Shown piece after piece: positions 35,664-44,554 of a stretch of DNA of 64,000 nt. This DNA is from JBMYRH01 sp049602155. GTDB lineage: Bacteria > Myxococcota_A > UBA9042 > PHBI01 > JBMYRH01. The notes under the pieces are model-generated. The model did not search any database. It worked only from the letters and a program-made list of their open reading frames with translations, and was not told the DNA's origin. The stretch covers positions 1-64,000 of the forward strand of contig JBMYRH010000002.1 in assembly GCA_049602155.1 (NCBI GenBank), given 5' to 3'. Made by a program: the position numbers and the translations under genes. The stretch's first letter is position 1, and every line of letters starts with the position of its first letter.

Positions 35664-35800
35664 CTGAATTCCTTTCCATAGACTATACTCTACCGATAAC
35701 GCGATTATGGACGATGGGCCAGTGAACGACCTCACGTGACGCTGAGCCGAGGGGGTGTCGATGACCTCCATGACATCACCGAGGGATGGAGGCGGCCAGC

Positions 35801-36220
35801 ATGAACGGGTCAGAGGGCTCATTGTCGTCGGTGCAAGAGGGCGCCTCAGCCTCCTTGACGCGGACGGTCACGGAGGAGGACGTGCAGAGCTTCTCTGTGG
35901 CGACTGGAGACACGAACCCAGTTCACCTCGATCCCGTGGCCGCGGCTCACTCTGTCTTCGGTCGCCGGGTCGCTCACGGGATGTTGTCCGCGGGCCTGAT
36001 CTCGGCGGTCTTGGGAACTCAGTTGCCTGGTCCTGGTACGATCTATCTCTCACAGAGCCTTCGCTTTCGCGGGCCGGTGTACATCGGGGACACGGTGACC
36101 GCGTCCGTGGTCGTGACCTCCGTCGACAGCGATCGCCATCAATGTGTGCTGGCGACGACGGTTCGCAATGAGGCCGGGGAGCTCTTGCTCGACGGCGAGG
36201 CCAGAGTGCGCTTGCCTTAA
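35801..36220 (+). CDS. MaoC-like dehydratase / (R)-specific enoyl-CoA hydratase
   Basis: This 139-residue hotdog-fold protein has the hydratase-2 signature with catalytic Asp in ATGDTNPVHLDP and His in GRRVAHGMLSAGL. Proteins of this size (PhaJ type) hydrate trans-2-enoyl-CoA to (R)-3-hydroxyacyl-CoA. ATG 35801 follows GGAGG by 8 nt, favoured over 35786. Its stop overlaps convergently with the dusA-like gene by 4 bp. It acts in the cytosol in fatty-acid or polyhydroxyalkanoate metabolism. Confidence 0.88.
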   Translation: MNGSEGSLSSVQEGASASLTRTVTEEDVQSFSVATGDTNPVHLDPVAAAHSVFGRRVAHGMLSAGLISAVLGTQLPGPGTIYLSQSLRFRGPVYIGDTVTASVVVTSVDSDRHQCVLATTVRNEAGELLLDGEARVRLP

Positions 36221-37224
36221 GCGGCAGAGGCGTGAGGCCGCACTGCGTCTAGCGCCCGGTCGATGAGCCGCCAATCCGCGTCTGGACGCCATGAACCCTC
36301 ACTGATGATGCGGCGCCAGTTGCGCCCCCCATAGCACCCCTTAAAGAGGTTCAGGAGGTGACGGCTGATGTGGTTCAGCTTGGTCCCTTCTCGGGTCGTC
36401 GCGTGTTCGATGTAGGGCATCATGGCTTCAGCCACTTCGATGCGGGACAGCCCTGAGTCCGCTTGGTCGAAGAAGCGACTGTCGACTTGGGCGAAGAGCA
36501 TTGGATCGTCGTATGCGGCACGTCCGATCATGACAGCGTCCACGTGCTCGAGGTGTGTCGAGACCTCATCGAGCGTCGTGATGCCGCCGTTGATCTCGAT
36601 CTCGAGATCCGGGAACTCAGCCTTGAGCCGGTAGACATCCTCGTAGCGAAGCGGGGGGATGGTCCTGTTGTCCTTTGGACTGAGCCCGTCAAGCCAGGCT
36701 TTCCGTGCGTGGACGCTGAAGCGATCGGAGGTCGCCTCGCGGACCACTGACACGAAGTTGGCCATGTCTTCGTAGCGATCGATCTCATCGACGCCGATGC
36801 GATGCTTGACGGTGACGGGGACGTCGACCGCCGCGCGCATCGCGCTGACGATCTCTGCGACGCGCTCTGGTCGGCGCATCAAGGAGGCCCCAAAGCAGCC
36901 GGTCTTCACGCGGTTCGAAGGGCACCCCACGTTGAGGTTGATCTCGTCGTAGCCCCAGTCGACGCCAATGCGTGCCGCCTCGGCGAGGGCCTTGGGGTCG
37001 TCGCCTCCAAGTTGAAGAGCGATGGGGTGCTCCTCCGCGTTGAAGTCCAGCAACAGGCTGCGGTTCCCATGCAGGATCGCGTTGGCTGTGACCATCTCGG
37101 TGTAGAGCAAGGTCTCGCGGGTGATGAGGCGCATCAGTGCACGGAAGTGTCGATCGGTGCGCTGCATCATCGGTGCGATGCTGACAGGGCGCGTGGTGCC
37201 CCTCATTTGGTTTCCGCTGCTCAT
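36217..37224 (-). CDS. dusA: tRNA-dihydrouridine synthase DusA-type
   Basis: This 335-residue FMN-dependent enzyme reduces uridine in the tRNA D-loop. Motifs fit DusA: VSIAPMMQRTDRHFRALMRLI, LYTEMVTANAI, LQLGGDDP, EINLNVGCPSNRV with catalytic Cys in KTGCFGASLM, VKHRIGVDE and EINGGITTLDE, VMIGRAAYDDP. Length is near E. coli DusA. Start at ATG 37224 after AGAGG; an upstream start at 37272 adds 16 unconserved residues. Convergent with the MaoC-like gene. Confidence 0.92.
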   Translation of the reverse strand: MSSGNQMRGTTRPVSIAPMMQRTDRHFRALMRLITRETLLYTEMVTANAILHGNRSLLLDFNAEEHPIALQLGGDDPKALAEAARIGVDWGYDEINLNVGCPSNRVKTGCFGASLMRRPERVAEIVSAMRAAVDVPVTVKHRIGVDEIDRYEDMANFVSVVREATSDRFSVHARKAWLDGLSPKDNRTIPPLRYEDVYRLKAEFPDLEIEINGGITTLDEVSTHLEHVDAVMIGRAAYDDPMLFAQVDSRFFDQADSGLSRIEVAEAMMPYIEHATTREGTKLNHISRHLLNLFKGCYGGRNWRRIISEGSWRPDADWRLIDRALDAVRPHASAA

Positions 37225-37351
37225 CGAGCGCCTCTTAACAGCGGGGCGCGCGCGCCTCAAGCCCCCGGTCACCTTCTTGGCCTGACGAGGCCGACCTCGG
37301 CTGGACGCCTCGCTCCTTCACGGGCTAAGTCTCTCCCTGCGGGAGGACCCT

Positions 37352-39985
37352 ATGAGGCATCTTATCTCGGGCATCGCCCTTCTCTGCGTGGCCTGCTCAC
37401 CTGAGACGGGCGGGGGGGCACTAGACGCGGAGACGCAGCCGGATGACGCGGTCTGGGATGTGACAGTGGACGAGGAGGTGAGCGTTGGACGCGCGCCGAT
37501 CACGGACGCCACTGACGGAGGGGACGCGGCGCCCATTGAGGAGACAGAAGCGGGCCCCGATGTCGAGCGTAGGGCAGCGGATGACGCATCGGAAGTGCCG
37601 ACAGCCTTCTTCGTGCATGTCGAGACGCATCCTACGTTGGCGTCGGCCTCTGAGCCGTTTCTGGCTGACACGGCGACGCTGATGGAGGACTCCGTTCAGT
37701 TGCCGCACCTGGACATCCAGGCGTTGGTCATGAGCGACGTTGGGGCGTGGGTCGGCACTTCAGGGGGACTTTACTTACAGGACCTAGAGACTGGATTTTA
37801 TGCCCCTCAACCGTACCCAACGGCTGGCTTTATCGGAGTCCATGACATCTCGAAGGGGACCAATGCCCTGGGTCGCCGTGCTGTCCTTTATCAAGGCTGG
37901 CTTCAGTGGGTGACGGGCTCGGATGAGATGCCTGAAGCTGTCCCGGTTGCGGACACGACCCTCCGCGCCGTGGCGCTCAACGGCAGCGAGCTTTGGTTGG
38001 GTGGGGACGCGGGTGTGCATCGCTTTGATGACGGCGTGGAGGCCCCACTTGAGGGGGTCCCTGGGCCGGTGCGTGACCTTGCGCTCTCACCCGATGGTGC
38101 ACTCTGGGTCGCGAGCGCCGAGGGGGTGTATCGGGTTCAGGGGGGCGTCATCGAGGTGATGGACACGACGGACGCCTTTGCGTTGCACGCGCTCGAGTCC
38201 GGTGTCTGGTCTGGTGACGCCAACGGGGTGACGTGGTTCCCTAGCGAGGGGGCGACTCAGCGCTACACGGCGGGCATCGAGGAGCGGGATTGTGATGCGC
38301 AGCTGGGAGGGACGGGCTGCGTGGAATGCCTGGACTGCGAGACCTTGAGTGACGCAGAGGCGTGCGACACGTGTGGAGACGGCCGCTGCGGTAAGGTCGA
38401 GACGGCCTCGCACTGTCCTCAGGATTGTGGGCTCCCGACGGGTGATGTCCGAGCGCTAGATGTGCGTGACGGCGCCCTCGCCATGGGGCACCTCGTCGGT
38501 GCGACGGTCCTCTATTTCGATGATCAGGGGCATCCGCAGAGGACAGACCACTATGCGGGGGCGCGCTGGCTCCCTGCGCCACAGGCGCGCGCGGTGGCGT
38601 TCGTCGGGGATGTCCTGGAGATCGGCACGGCGAAAGGCTTGAGTCGCATCTCGTGGGTAGAGCGTCGTCTCGATGAGGACGCAGAGGCCCTCGAGGCCCT
38701 CCTCGATATGCACTTCTGGCGTATGGATGGCTTCGTGACCACCCAGGCGACCTTGGATGACGCCAAAGCCCCGCAACAGTGGACCGTGGCTGACACAGAC
38801 AACGATGGTCTCTTCACCCAGATGCAGGTTGGCGCTTGGTGCTACGCTTACGCCGCTACCGGAGACGAACTGTTTTACGCCAAGGCGCGCAAGGCGATGG
38901 ACACCCTGTTCCTCCTCGTAGACATCCCCGCGAAGGACTTTGAAGCCGAGGGGATGGCGCGTGGATTTGTCGCCCGCTCCCTCGTCCGCGATGATGAGGG
39001 CCCGGTCTTTGAGGACAAGGTCGGCCGCGATAACTGGCATCGCGTCAGCTGGACGGATGACCACGATTACTATTGGAAAGACGACACGTCGTCGGATGAG
39101 TTCGCGGGTCACTTCTTTGGCTACCCCCTCTTCTTCGACCTCTGCGCCAAGAACGACGCTGAGCGGACGGAGCTCGCCACGCGGGTCCGCGACATCACCC
39201 GCTACGTCATGGACGGAGGGTACCGCCTCATCGATCTTGACGGTGAGCCCACACGCCACGGCCATTGGGAGCCGGAGCGTCTGGCATCCGCCGTCGATGG
39301 CCTCGAGGCGTGTGAGGCCAGCCTCGAGTGGTGCGGCGATTCATGGTTTGGAGGCGGCTGGCTCAACAGCATCGCGCTGCTGGGGCAGCTTTTGGCGACC
39401 TACCACATGACCGGTGACGTGAGCTTCTATGAGGCGTACGAGGCGCTGATCGAGGAGCACCGCTATGACGAGGTGGGGATGCCTCACCGGCAGACCGCGA
39501 CGATCACGTGTCCTACCCAGATGAACCACTCAGATCACGAGCTCGCGATGCTCGCCTACCACACCCTTATTCGCTACGAGGCTGACCCGCAACGTCGCGC
39601 GCAGTGGCTCGATGGACTCCAGTTCCTCATGGACTGGGAGCGAGTCGAGCGAAACCCGCTTTGGGGTGCCTTGGTGGCGCTGCTGGCGGGGGAGGGGATG
39701 GTCGACATGGAGGCAGCCCTTCAGAGCTTCCGGGAGATGCCGGTCGTGCAGCAGAACTGGGCGGTAGACAACAGCCATCGCCGAGACGCGTTGGATTGGC
39801 TTAATGACCGCTTCAACTCACCACAGTTTGATCGCGTGTTCGCCTATGACGAGATCCGACACCTCTGGTGGAACGGCAACCTCCACGTGAAGACGATGGG
39901 CGGTGACGGACGCGAGATGCTCGGGCCGATGGCGTGGCTGCTCCCCTATTACGCGTTCCGCTACGCCGGGGTGCTCTCAGAGTAA
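37352..39985 (+). CDS. Large lipoprotein with propeller-like N-half and alpha-helical C-half
   Basis: This 877-residue protein has a signal peptide ending LLCVAC (lipobox), an acidic linker (about 20-100), a beta-propeller-like region (about 120-460, with repeated VGTSGGLYL, LWLGGDAGVHRFDDG, LWVASAEGVYR and IGTAKGLSRI blades), and an inserted Cys module (CDTCGDGRCGKVETASHCPQDCG). After a possible calcium loop (DTDNDGLFTQ), the C-terminal 400 residues are mostly helical and Trp/His-rich (HFFGYPLFFDLCA, NHSDHELAMLAYH), resembling alpha/alpha-barrel glycosidase-type folds. No catalytic residues can be assigned. The function is unknown; it is probably a surface enzyme or sensor. Confidence 0.75.
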   Translation: MRHLISGIALLCVACSPETGGGALDAETQPDDAVWDVTVDEEVSVGRAPITDATDGGDAAPIEETEAGPDVERRAADDASEVPTAFFVHVETHPTLASASEPFLADTATLMEDSVQLPHLDIQALVMSDVGAWVGTSGGLYLQDLETGFYAPQPYPTAGFIGVHDISKGTNALGRRAVLYQGWLQWVTGSDEMPEAVPVADTTLRAVALNGSELWLGGDAGVHRFDDGVEAPLEGVPGPVRDLALSPDGALWVASAEGVYRVQGGVIEVMDTTDAFALHALESGVWSGDANGVTWFPSEGATQRYTAGIEERDCDAQLGGTGCVECLDCETLSDAEACDTCGDGRCGKVETASHCPQDCGLPTGDVRALDVRDGALAMGHLVGATVLYFDDQGHPQRTDHYAGARWLPAPQARAVAFVGDVLEIGTAKGLSRISWVERRLDEDAEALEALLDMHFWRMDGFVTTQATLDDAKAPQQWTVADTDNDGLFTQMQVGAWCYAYAATGDELFYAKARKAMDTLFLLVDIPAKDFEAEGMARGFVARSLVRDDEGPVFEDKVGRDNWHRVSWTDDHDYYWKDDTSSDEFAGHFFGYPLFFDLCAKNDAERTELATRVRDITRYVMDGGYRLIDLDGEPTRHGHWEPERLASAVDGLEACEASLEWCGDSWFGGGWLNSIALLGQLLATYHMTGDVSFYEAYEALIEEHRYDEVGMPHRQTATITCPTQMNHSDHELAMLAYHTLIRYEADPQRRAQWLDGLQFLMDWERVERNPLWGALVALLAGEGMVDMEAALQSFREMPVVQQNWAVDNSHRRDALDWLNDRFNSPQFDRVFAYDEIRHLWWNGNLHVKTMGGDGREMLGPMAWLLPYYAFRYAGVLSE

Positions 39986-40008
39986 GGGGCAGGGGCCTGA
40001 ATTGAATC

Positions 40009-40041
40009 GAGCCGGCGCCCGTGAATCACGGAGGCCGGCTC
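40009..40041. terminator. GC-rich inverted repeat between convergent genes
   Basis: Arms GAGCCGGC (40009-40016) and GCCGGCTC (40034-40041) form a perfect 8-bp stem in the 96-bp gap between the convergent propeller lipoprotein (plus) and rplI (minus). It could serve as a bidirectional terminator, but neither side has a clear T-tract. Confidence 0.5.
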
Positions 40042-40081
40042 GTCTCGTAGTCTGCACCCCGAGTCGCTCGGGGTACCTGGA

Positions 40082-40525
40082 TCAGTCAGCGACGACCCAG
40101 ACCTTGATGGCGACGCTGACGTCGCGATGCAGCTTGATCGCCACGTCGTAGACGCCGAGCGCCTTCAATGGACCATCGAGCTTGATGGAGCGACGATCGA
40201 TCGTCACGCCCTCAGCCTCAAGTGCCTCGGCGATGTCCTTGGTGGTCACCGAGCCGAAGATCCTGTCGTCCTCACCCACCAACCGGGTGATCGTGACGCT
40301 AAGGTCCTTCAGACGCTTCGCAGAGTCCTCGGCCGAGCGACGCTCACGAACGATGGACGCCTCAATGGCGCGGCGCTCATGGTCCAGGCTGGCCTTGTTT
40401 CGTGCGTTTGCACGAACAGCCAACCCTTGTGGGATCAGATAGTTAGAGGCGTATCCGGACTTGACCTGTACGACCTCGCCTGCCTGACCGAGATCAGGGA
40501 CGTCTCTTCTTAGAATAAGTTCCAT
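40082..40525 (-). CDS. rplI: 50S ribosomal protein L9
   Basis: This is a 147-residue L9. The N-terminal domain (MELILRRDVPDLGQAGEVVQVKSGYASNYLIPQGLA motif region) and the long connecting helix leading to the C-terminal rRNA-binding domain (DDRIFGSVTTKDIAEAL, VALKIHRDVSV type) are typical. It follows rpsR and rpsF closely (4 bp from rpsR), the conserved bacterial S6-S18-L9 operon order. It acts on the 50S subunit near the L1 stalk. Confidence 0.97.
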   Translation of the reverse strand: MELILRRDVPDLGQAGEVVQVKSGYASNYLIPQGLAVRANARNKASLDHERRAIEASIVRERRSAEDSAKRLKDLSVTITRLVGEDDRIFGSVTTKDIAEALEAEGVTIDRRSIKLDGPLKALGVYDVAIKLHRDVSVAIKVWVVAD

Positions 40526-40529
40526 TGCT

Positions 40530-40772
40530 CTAGTCCTTCGCCGCGTAGGGCAGCAGAGCGACGGCGCGTGCGCGCTTTAGCTCACGCGCAAGACGGCGCT
40601 GGTAGAAGGCGCTGACGCCGGAGATACGACGAGGCACGATGCGGCCGCGATCGGTGATGAAGCGGCGCAAGAACTCGGGGTTCTTGTAGTCCAACTGCTC
40701 GACGAGCTTGGGATCAGCCTGGAAGGGACAGACCTTACGACGTCGACCTTTGCTTTTTTCGAGGAAACCCAT
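40530..40772 (-). CDS. rpsR: 30S ribosomal protein S18
   Basis: This 80-residue S18 has the usual DYKNPEFLRRFITDRGRIVPRRISGVSAFYQRRLARELKRARAVALLPY-type core, described here in parts: DYKNPEFLRRF, GRIVPRR and RARAVALLPY. It has a basic N-terminus (KGRRRKVCPFQ) that binds rRNA next to S6. It sits between rpsF (3 bp) and rplI, so the three should be cotranscribed. Confidence 0.96.
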   Translation of the reverse strand: MGFLEKSKGRRRKVCPFQADPKLVEQLDYKNPEFLRRFITDRGRIVPRRISGVSAFYQRRLARELKRARAVALLPYAAKD

Positions 40773-40775
40773 CGT

Positions 40776-41345
40776 CTACTCCTTCTCGTCTGAGTCAGCT
40801 GCCGTCTCTTCGGCTGCCGGCTCGGTTGCGGGCTCTGCAGCAGCGGCCTCGGCGGCTGCGGCGCGCTGAGCGGCTTCCTCTGCCTCTTTGGCCTCACGCT
40901 CGGCACGGGCCGCGGCGTCTGCAGCCTCACGCTCTGCGCGGGCGACTGCGTCTGCAGCCTCACGCTCGGCGGCTTCCTTGGTCTTGATGGCCATGATCGT
41001 TTTGCCGTCTCCAGCTGCGCTGAAGTCGAACTCATCGATGGAGACCCGATCCTCAAGGATGATCGTCTGCCAAAGCATCGCCTCCTCGGTGATCTTCAAG
41101 AGGCGCTCCAGCTCGGCTACCGTCTTGTTGGTCCCAAGGTAGAGTGTGTAGAGGTACAGGGCCTTGGTGGCCTTGCTGCGGCGGAGGCGGAAGGCCGTCT
41201 TGCGGCGTCCCCAGTCCTCCAAGCGCACCTCACGGCCGCCGGTCTTCTCAAGGGCCTCGCGGATGCGGGCCAGGACCTTGTCACGACCCGCGTCGCCGCT
41301 GTCGGCGTTCACGAGCGTCACAGTCTCGTATCGTCTAGCTAACAT
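40776..41345 (-). CDS. rpsF: 30S ribosomal protein S6 with long Ala/Glu-rich C-terminal extension
   Basis: The first about 110 residues are S6 (RYETVTLVNADSG, KVLARIREALEKTGG, LRRSKATKALYLYTLYLG, LLKITEEAMLWQTI). It pairs with S18 on the 30S platform. After about residue 120 comes an unusual extension of roughly 70 residues that is rich in Ala/Glu/Arg (EREAADAVARAEREAADAAARAERE), looks like a charged alpha-helix, and ends acidic (AADSDEKE). E. coli S6 has a short Glu tail, so this is a longer variant. The ATG follows GAGGAGAC. A 106-bp gap separates it from hppA. Confidence 0.95.
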   Translation of the reverse strand: MLARRYETVTLVNADSGDAGRDKVLARIREALEKTGGREVRLEDWGRRKTAFRLRRSKATKALYLYTLYLGTNKTVAELERLLKITEEAMLWQTIILEDRVSIDEFDFSAAGDGKTIMAIKTKEAAEREAADAVARAEREAADAAARAEREAKEAEEAAQRAAAAEAAAAEPATEPAAEETAADSDEKE

Positions 41346-41401
41346 AATGTCTCCTCATGGACATGTGGCCCCGAAATGACCCGGAGCAAGGAGGGTTGAA
41401 A

Positions 41402-41427
41402 CGGGCGGCAGGGTGCCCCGCCGCCCG
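41402..41427 (-). terminator. GC-rich hairpin downstream of hppA
   Basis: Arms CGGGCGGC (41402-41409) and GCCGCCCG (41420-41427) with an inner GGG/CCC make a strong hairpin 24 bp after the hppA stop and before rpsF. On the minus strand it is followed by TTTC only, so termination may be partial; rpsF could also be reached by read-through. Confidence 0.5.
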
Positions 41428-41451
41428 CTAAAGATCAACCGTTATCGAACT

Positions 41452-43917
41452 CTACTTGCCGGCCGCTGGCGCGGCTGGCTTCGCTGCGGGTGCCGCAGGC
41501 TTCGCCGCTGGTGCGGCTGCAGGTGCCGCGGGCTTCGCCGCTGGTGCGGCTGCGGGTGCCGCGGGCTTCGCTGCGGGTGCCGCGGGCTTCGCAGCGGGCT
41601 TCGCAGCGGGCTTCGCAGCGGGCTTCGCGGCGGGCTTCGCAGCGGGCTTCGCGGCCTTGGCCGGCAAGCACGTGCGGATCAGCTTGCAGTCGGTATCGGC
41701 GCAGTCGACCTGACCGTCATCGTCGTTGTCCACCTTGTCGCTGCAGAGCGCCGCGGTGTTCTCAGCCGGCGGGGCGTGCATGCTGACGAGGGCCGGGGCG
41801 ATGACCACGGCGACGACGCTGATGAGCTTGATCAGGATGTTCAGCGAGGGGCCCGCGGTGTCCTTGTACGGATCGCCGACGGTGTCGCCGGTGACGGCTG
41901 CAGCGTGAGCGTCAGAGCCCTTGCCGCCGTAATGGCCACCCTCGATGTACTTCTTGGCGTTGTCCCAAGCGCCACCAGCATTGGACTGGTAGATCGCGAG
42001 GAGGACACCGGAGACGGTGACACCGGCGAGGAGTCCGCCCAAGGCGTTAATGGACACCATGCCGACGACCACGGGGACGATGATCGCGAGGAGGCCTGGA
42101 GCGACCATCTCCTTGAGGGCAGCGTCGGTGGAGATGTCCACGCAGCGCTTGTAGTCCGCCTCAGCGGTGCCATCCAACAGCCCCTTGATCTCGCGGAACT
42201 GGCGTCGAACCTCTTCGATCATCGCGCCAGCGGCGCGGCCTACGGCCAGCATGGCGAACGCGCTGAAGACGAAGGGCAGCATCGCACCGATGAACAGACC
42301 GGACATGATGGCCGGGTCCATGATGTTCAAGCCAGTGGCGTCGAGGCCGGTCTTGGTGGTGAAGGCGGAGAAGAGCGCCAGCGCGGTCAACGCCGCGGAG
42401 CCGATGGCGAAGCCCTTGCCGATGGCCGCAGTGGTGTTACCCACAGCGTCGAGGTTGTCCGTACGCTCACGGACCTCGGGGGGCAGCTTGCTCATCTCGG
42501 CGATGCCGCCTGCGTTATCTGCGATTGGGCCGTAGGCGTCCACAGCCAGCTGAATGCCGGTGGTGGAGAGCATGCCGAGGGCCGAGATGCCGACGCCGTA
42601 GAGGCCAGCGAAGTGGTAGGCCAACACGATGGCAGCGACGATGAGCATGATGGGGAGCGCGGTCGAGATCATGCCGACGGCGGTGCCCGCGATGATGTTC
42701 GTCGCGGCGCCCGTCTGAGACTGCTCAGCGATGTACTTGACCGGCTTGTAATGGTCGCTCGTGAAGTACTCGGTCGCGAGCCCGATGAGGGTACCGGCGA
42801 CGAGGCCGGACACGGTAGCGTAGAAGATGCCGAGTCCGGCAGCCTGCAGGCGAGCACCCTCCTGGAGGTAGCTTCCTGCGTCGGTGACGAGGATCGTCTT
42901 GCCAGCGGTGAAGAGGAAGAAGAGCCCCTCAGGCGCGAATCGCTGGATCGTGAACCATGCACCCGCGATCATCAGGATTGCGGCGACCGTGGTGCCTGCG
43001 TGGAGCGCCTTGTGGGGGCTTCCGCCCTCTTTGGTGCGCACGAAGAAGGTGCCCAAGATGGACGCTGCGATACCGATGGCGGCCAGGTAGAGCGGCAGGT
43101 TTACCAGCTCCATGGTGCTGTCGCCGACCACGTTCGCGGTGCGGTGCAGCCCGAAGCCGAGGATCATCGTGCCGATGATGGAGCCCACGTAGGACTCGAA
43201 GAGGTCTGCGCCCATGCCGGCGACGTCGCCGACGTTGTCACCGACGTTGTCGGCGATGGTCGCGGGGTTACGCGGGTCATCCTCGGGGATACCGGCCTCG
43301 ACCTTACCGACGAGGTCAGCGCCGACGTCTGCGGCCTTGGTGTAGATGCCGCCGCCGACGCGCGCGAAGAGCGCGATGGAGCTCGCACCGAGGGAGAAGC
43401 CTGCGATGACGTTCAAGAGCTGCGCTGTCGAGGAGAAGCTGAGCCATGCATCAAAGATGAGGTAGACCAAGGTCAAGCCCAAGACGCCGAGGCCGACGAC
43501 GGACATTCCCATCACGGAGCCGCCGGAGAAAGCGACCTTCAACGCATCGTTGAGGCTCGTACGCGCCGCAGCGGTGGTGCGGACGTTGGCTTGTGTCGCC
43601 ACGCGCATCCCGATGAAGCCGGCTAGACCAGAGCATATCGCTCCGATGAAGAAGGCGATCGAGATGGTCCAGTGGCTGTCATCCGGTGCTGTGACAGCGA
43701 GGAGGATGCCCACGATGAGGACGAAGATGGCGAGGATTCGGTACTCACGACCGATGAAGGCCATGGCGCCTTCACGGATGTGGCCCGCGATCTTGACCAT
43801 AGTGGCGTCGCCGGGATCTTGTTTATTCACCCAAAGGCTACGCGTGAAAGCGAAGACGAGGGCTAGCAAGCCCGCGACAGCGACCGCGTAGAGCGGATGG
43901 CTCATAATCTCACTCAT
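41452..43917 (-). CDS. hppA: Membrane pyrophosphatase (K+-dependent type) with Cys/Asp and PAAK tail
   Basis: This 821-residue protein has 16 predicted membrane helices with the M-PPase signatures DVGADLVGKVEAGIPEDDPRNPATIADNVGDNVGD-like segment (parts: GADLVGKVE, DDPRNPATIADNVGDNVGD). It hydrolyses PPi and pumps H+ or Na+. Ala in GNTTAAIGKGF (where K+-independent enzymes have Lys) predicts K+ dependence. The unusual part is the C-terminus after about residue 720: a CSDKVDNDDDGQVDC-ADTDC segment with four Cys, like secreted calcium/Cys repeats, then about 60 residues of Pro/Ala/Lys (PAAKPAAK) repeats. M-PPase termini face the periplasm, so this tail should be outside. Start ATG 43917 is 45 bp after pth. 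Confidence 0.92.
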   Translation of the reverse strand: MSEIMSHPLYAVAVAGLLALVFAFTRSLWVNKQDPGDATMVKIAGHIREGAMAFIGREYRILAIFVLIVGILLAVTAPDDSHWTISIAFFIGAICSGLAGFIGMRVATQANVRTTAAARTSLNDALKVAFSGGSVMGMSVVGLGVLGLTLVYLIFDAWLSFSSTAQLLNVIAGFSLGASSIALFARVGGGIYTKAADVGADLVGKVEAGIPEDDPRNPATIADNVGDNVGDVAGMGADLFESYVGSIIGTMILGFGLHRTANVVGDSTMELVNLPLYLAAIGIAASILGTFFVRTKEGGSPHKALHAGTTVAAILMIAGAWFTIQRFAPEGLFFLFTAGKTILVTDAGSYLQEGARLQAAGLGIFYATVSGLVAGTLIGLATEYFTSDHYKPVKYIAEQSQTGAATNIIAGTAVGMISTALPIMLIVAAIVLAYHFAGLYGVGISALGMLSTTGIQLAVDAYGPIADNAGGIAEMSKLPPEVRERTDNLDAVGNTTAAIGKGFAIGSAALTALALFSAFTTKTGLDATGLNIMDPAIMSGLFIGAMLPFVFSAFAMLAVGRAAGAMIEEVRRQFREIKGLLDGTAEADYKRCVDISTDAALKEMVAPGLLAIIVPVVVGMVSINALGGLLAGVTVSGVLLAIYQSNAGGAWDNAKKYIEGGHYGGKGSDAHAAAVTGDTVGDPYKDTAGPSLNILIKLISVVAVVIAPALVSMHAPPAENTAALCSDKVDNDDDGQVDCADTDCKLIRTCLPAKAAKPAAKPAAKPAAKPAAKPAAKPAAPAAKPAAPAAAPAAKPAAPAAAPAAKPAAPAAKPAAPAAGK
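41459..41660 (-). repeat. Pro-Ala-Ala-Lys tandem-repeat coding region
   Basis: About 200 bp of near-identical short repeats (GCGGGCTTCGCA and GGTGCCGCGGGCTTC types on the plus strand) encode the PAAKPAAK/APAAKPAA tail of the pyrophosphatase. Copies are close to perfect at the DNA level, so copy number may vary or be misassembled. Confidence 0.9.
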
Positions 43918-43962
43918 GTCCTCAAATCTCCTGCGCTGTAAACCGCGGCCTGTGCCACGGGT

Positions 43963-44544
43963 TTAGGAACTGACAGCGGGCACAAAGGAACGGCCGTTGT
44001 ACTGGGCCTGTGCATCCTTCGCTCCCGCCTCCATAATGGTGCCCACTGCGTCGGCTGCGGCGTCGACGACGTCGCGTAGCCAGGGCTTCTCTTCGCTGCC
44101 AAAATTGCTCAGCACAAAGTTGCTCACGTCGCCGTGCTGAGGCCGACCGATGCCACATCGCACGCGCACGAAGTCGCGACCGAAGTGCTCGAAGATCGAC
44201 CGAAGTCCGTTGTGGCCGCCGTGGCCGCCCCCCACTTTGACGCGAACGGCCCCAAAGGGCAGGTCGAGCTCATCGTGGATGACGATGGTCTGCTCGGGCG
44301 TGACACCGAAAAAGGCGCCCGCTGCTCCGACTGAGACTCCGCTGCGGTTCATAAAGGTCATCGGCTCCAGAAGCCAGGCGTCGTGGCGGGCCACCATGCA
44401 TTTGGTGAGCTGCCCTTTGAACTTCTCGCGAAAAGATGCCCCGGCTCGCTGCGCCAGCTCATCCACCACCATGAACCCAATGTTATGGCGGTGAGCGCTG
44501 TACTTAGCCCCTGGGTTCCCCAGGCCTGCAATAAGCCAAGGCAT
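43963..44544 (-). CDS. pth: Peptidyl-tRNA hydrolase
   Basis: This 193-residue Pth releases peptides from drop-off peptidyl-tRNA. Family motifs: GLGNPGAKYSAHRHNIGFMVVD (catalytic His in RHNIGF), KPMTFMNRSGVSV-type segment (here LEPMTFMNRSG), IVIHDELDLPFGAVRVKVGGGHGGHNGLRSI. Length is normal. It lies 11 bp after rplY and 45 bp before hppA, in the usual rplY-pth arrangement. Confidence 0.96.
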   Translation of the reverse strand: MPWLIAGLGNPGAKYSAHRHNIGFMVVDELAQRAGASFREKFKGQLTKCMVARHDAWLLEPMTFMNRSGVSVGAAGAFFGVTPEQTIVIHDELDLPFGAVRVKVGGGHGGHNGLRSIFEHFGRDFVRVRCGIGRPQHGDVSNFVLSNFGSEEKPWLRDVVDAAADAVGTIMEAGAKDAQAQYNGRSFVPAVSS

Positions 44545-44554
44545 CCTTCAGCCC

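Noticed and set aside
41413..43626. 737-codon open frame on the plus strand opposite hppA
   Set aside because: hppA is unmistakable on the minus strand; the plus frame has low-complexity Asp/Gly/Val/His composition and no family.
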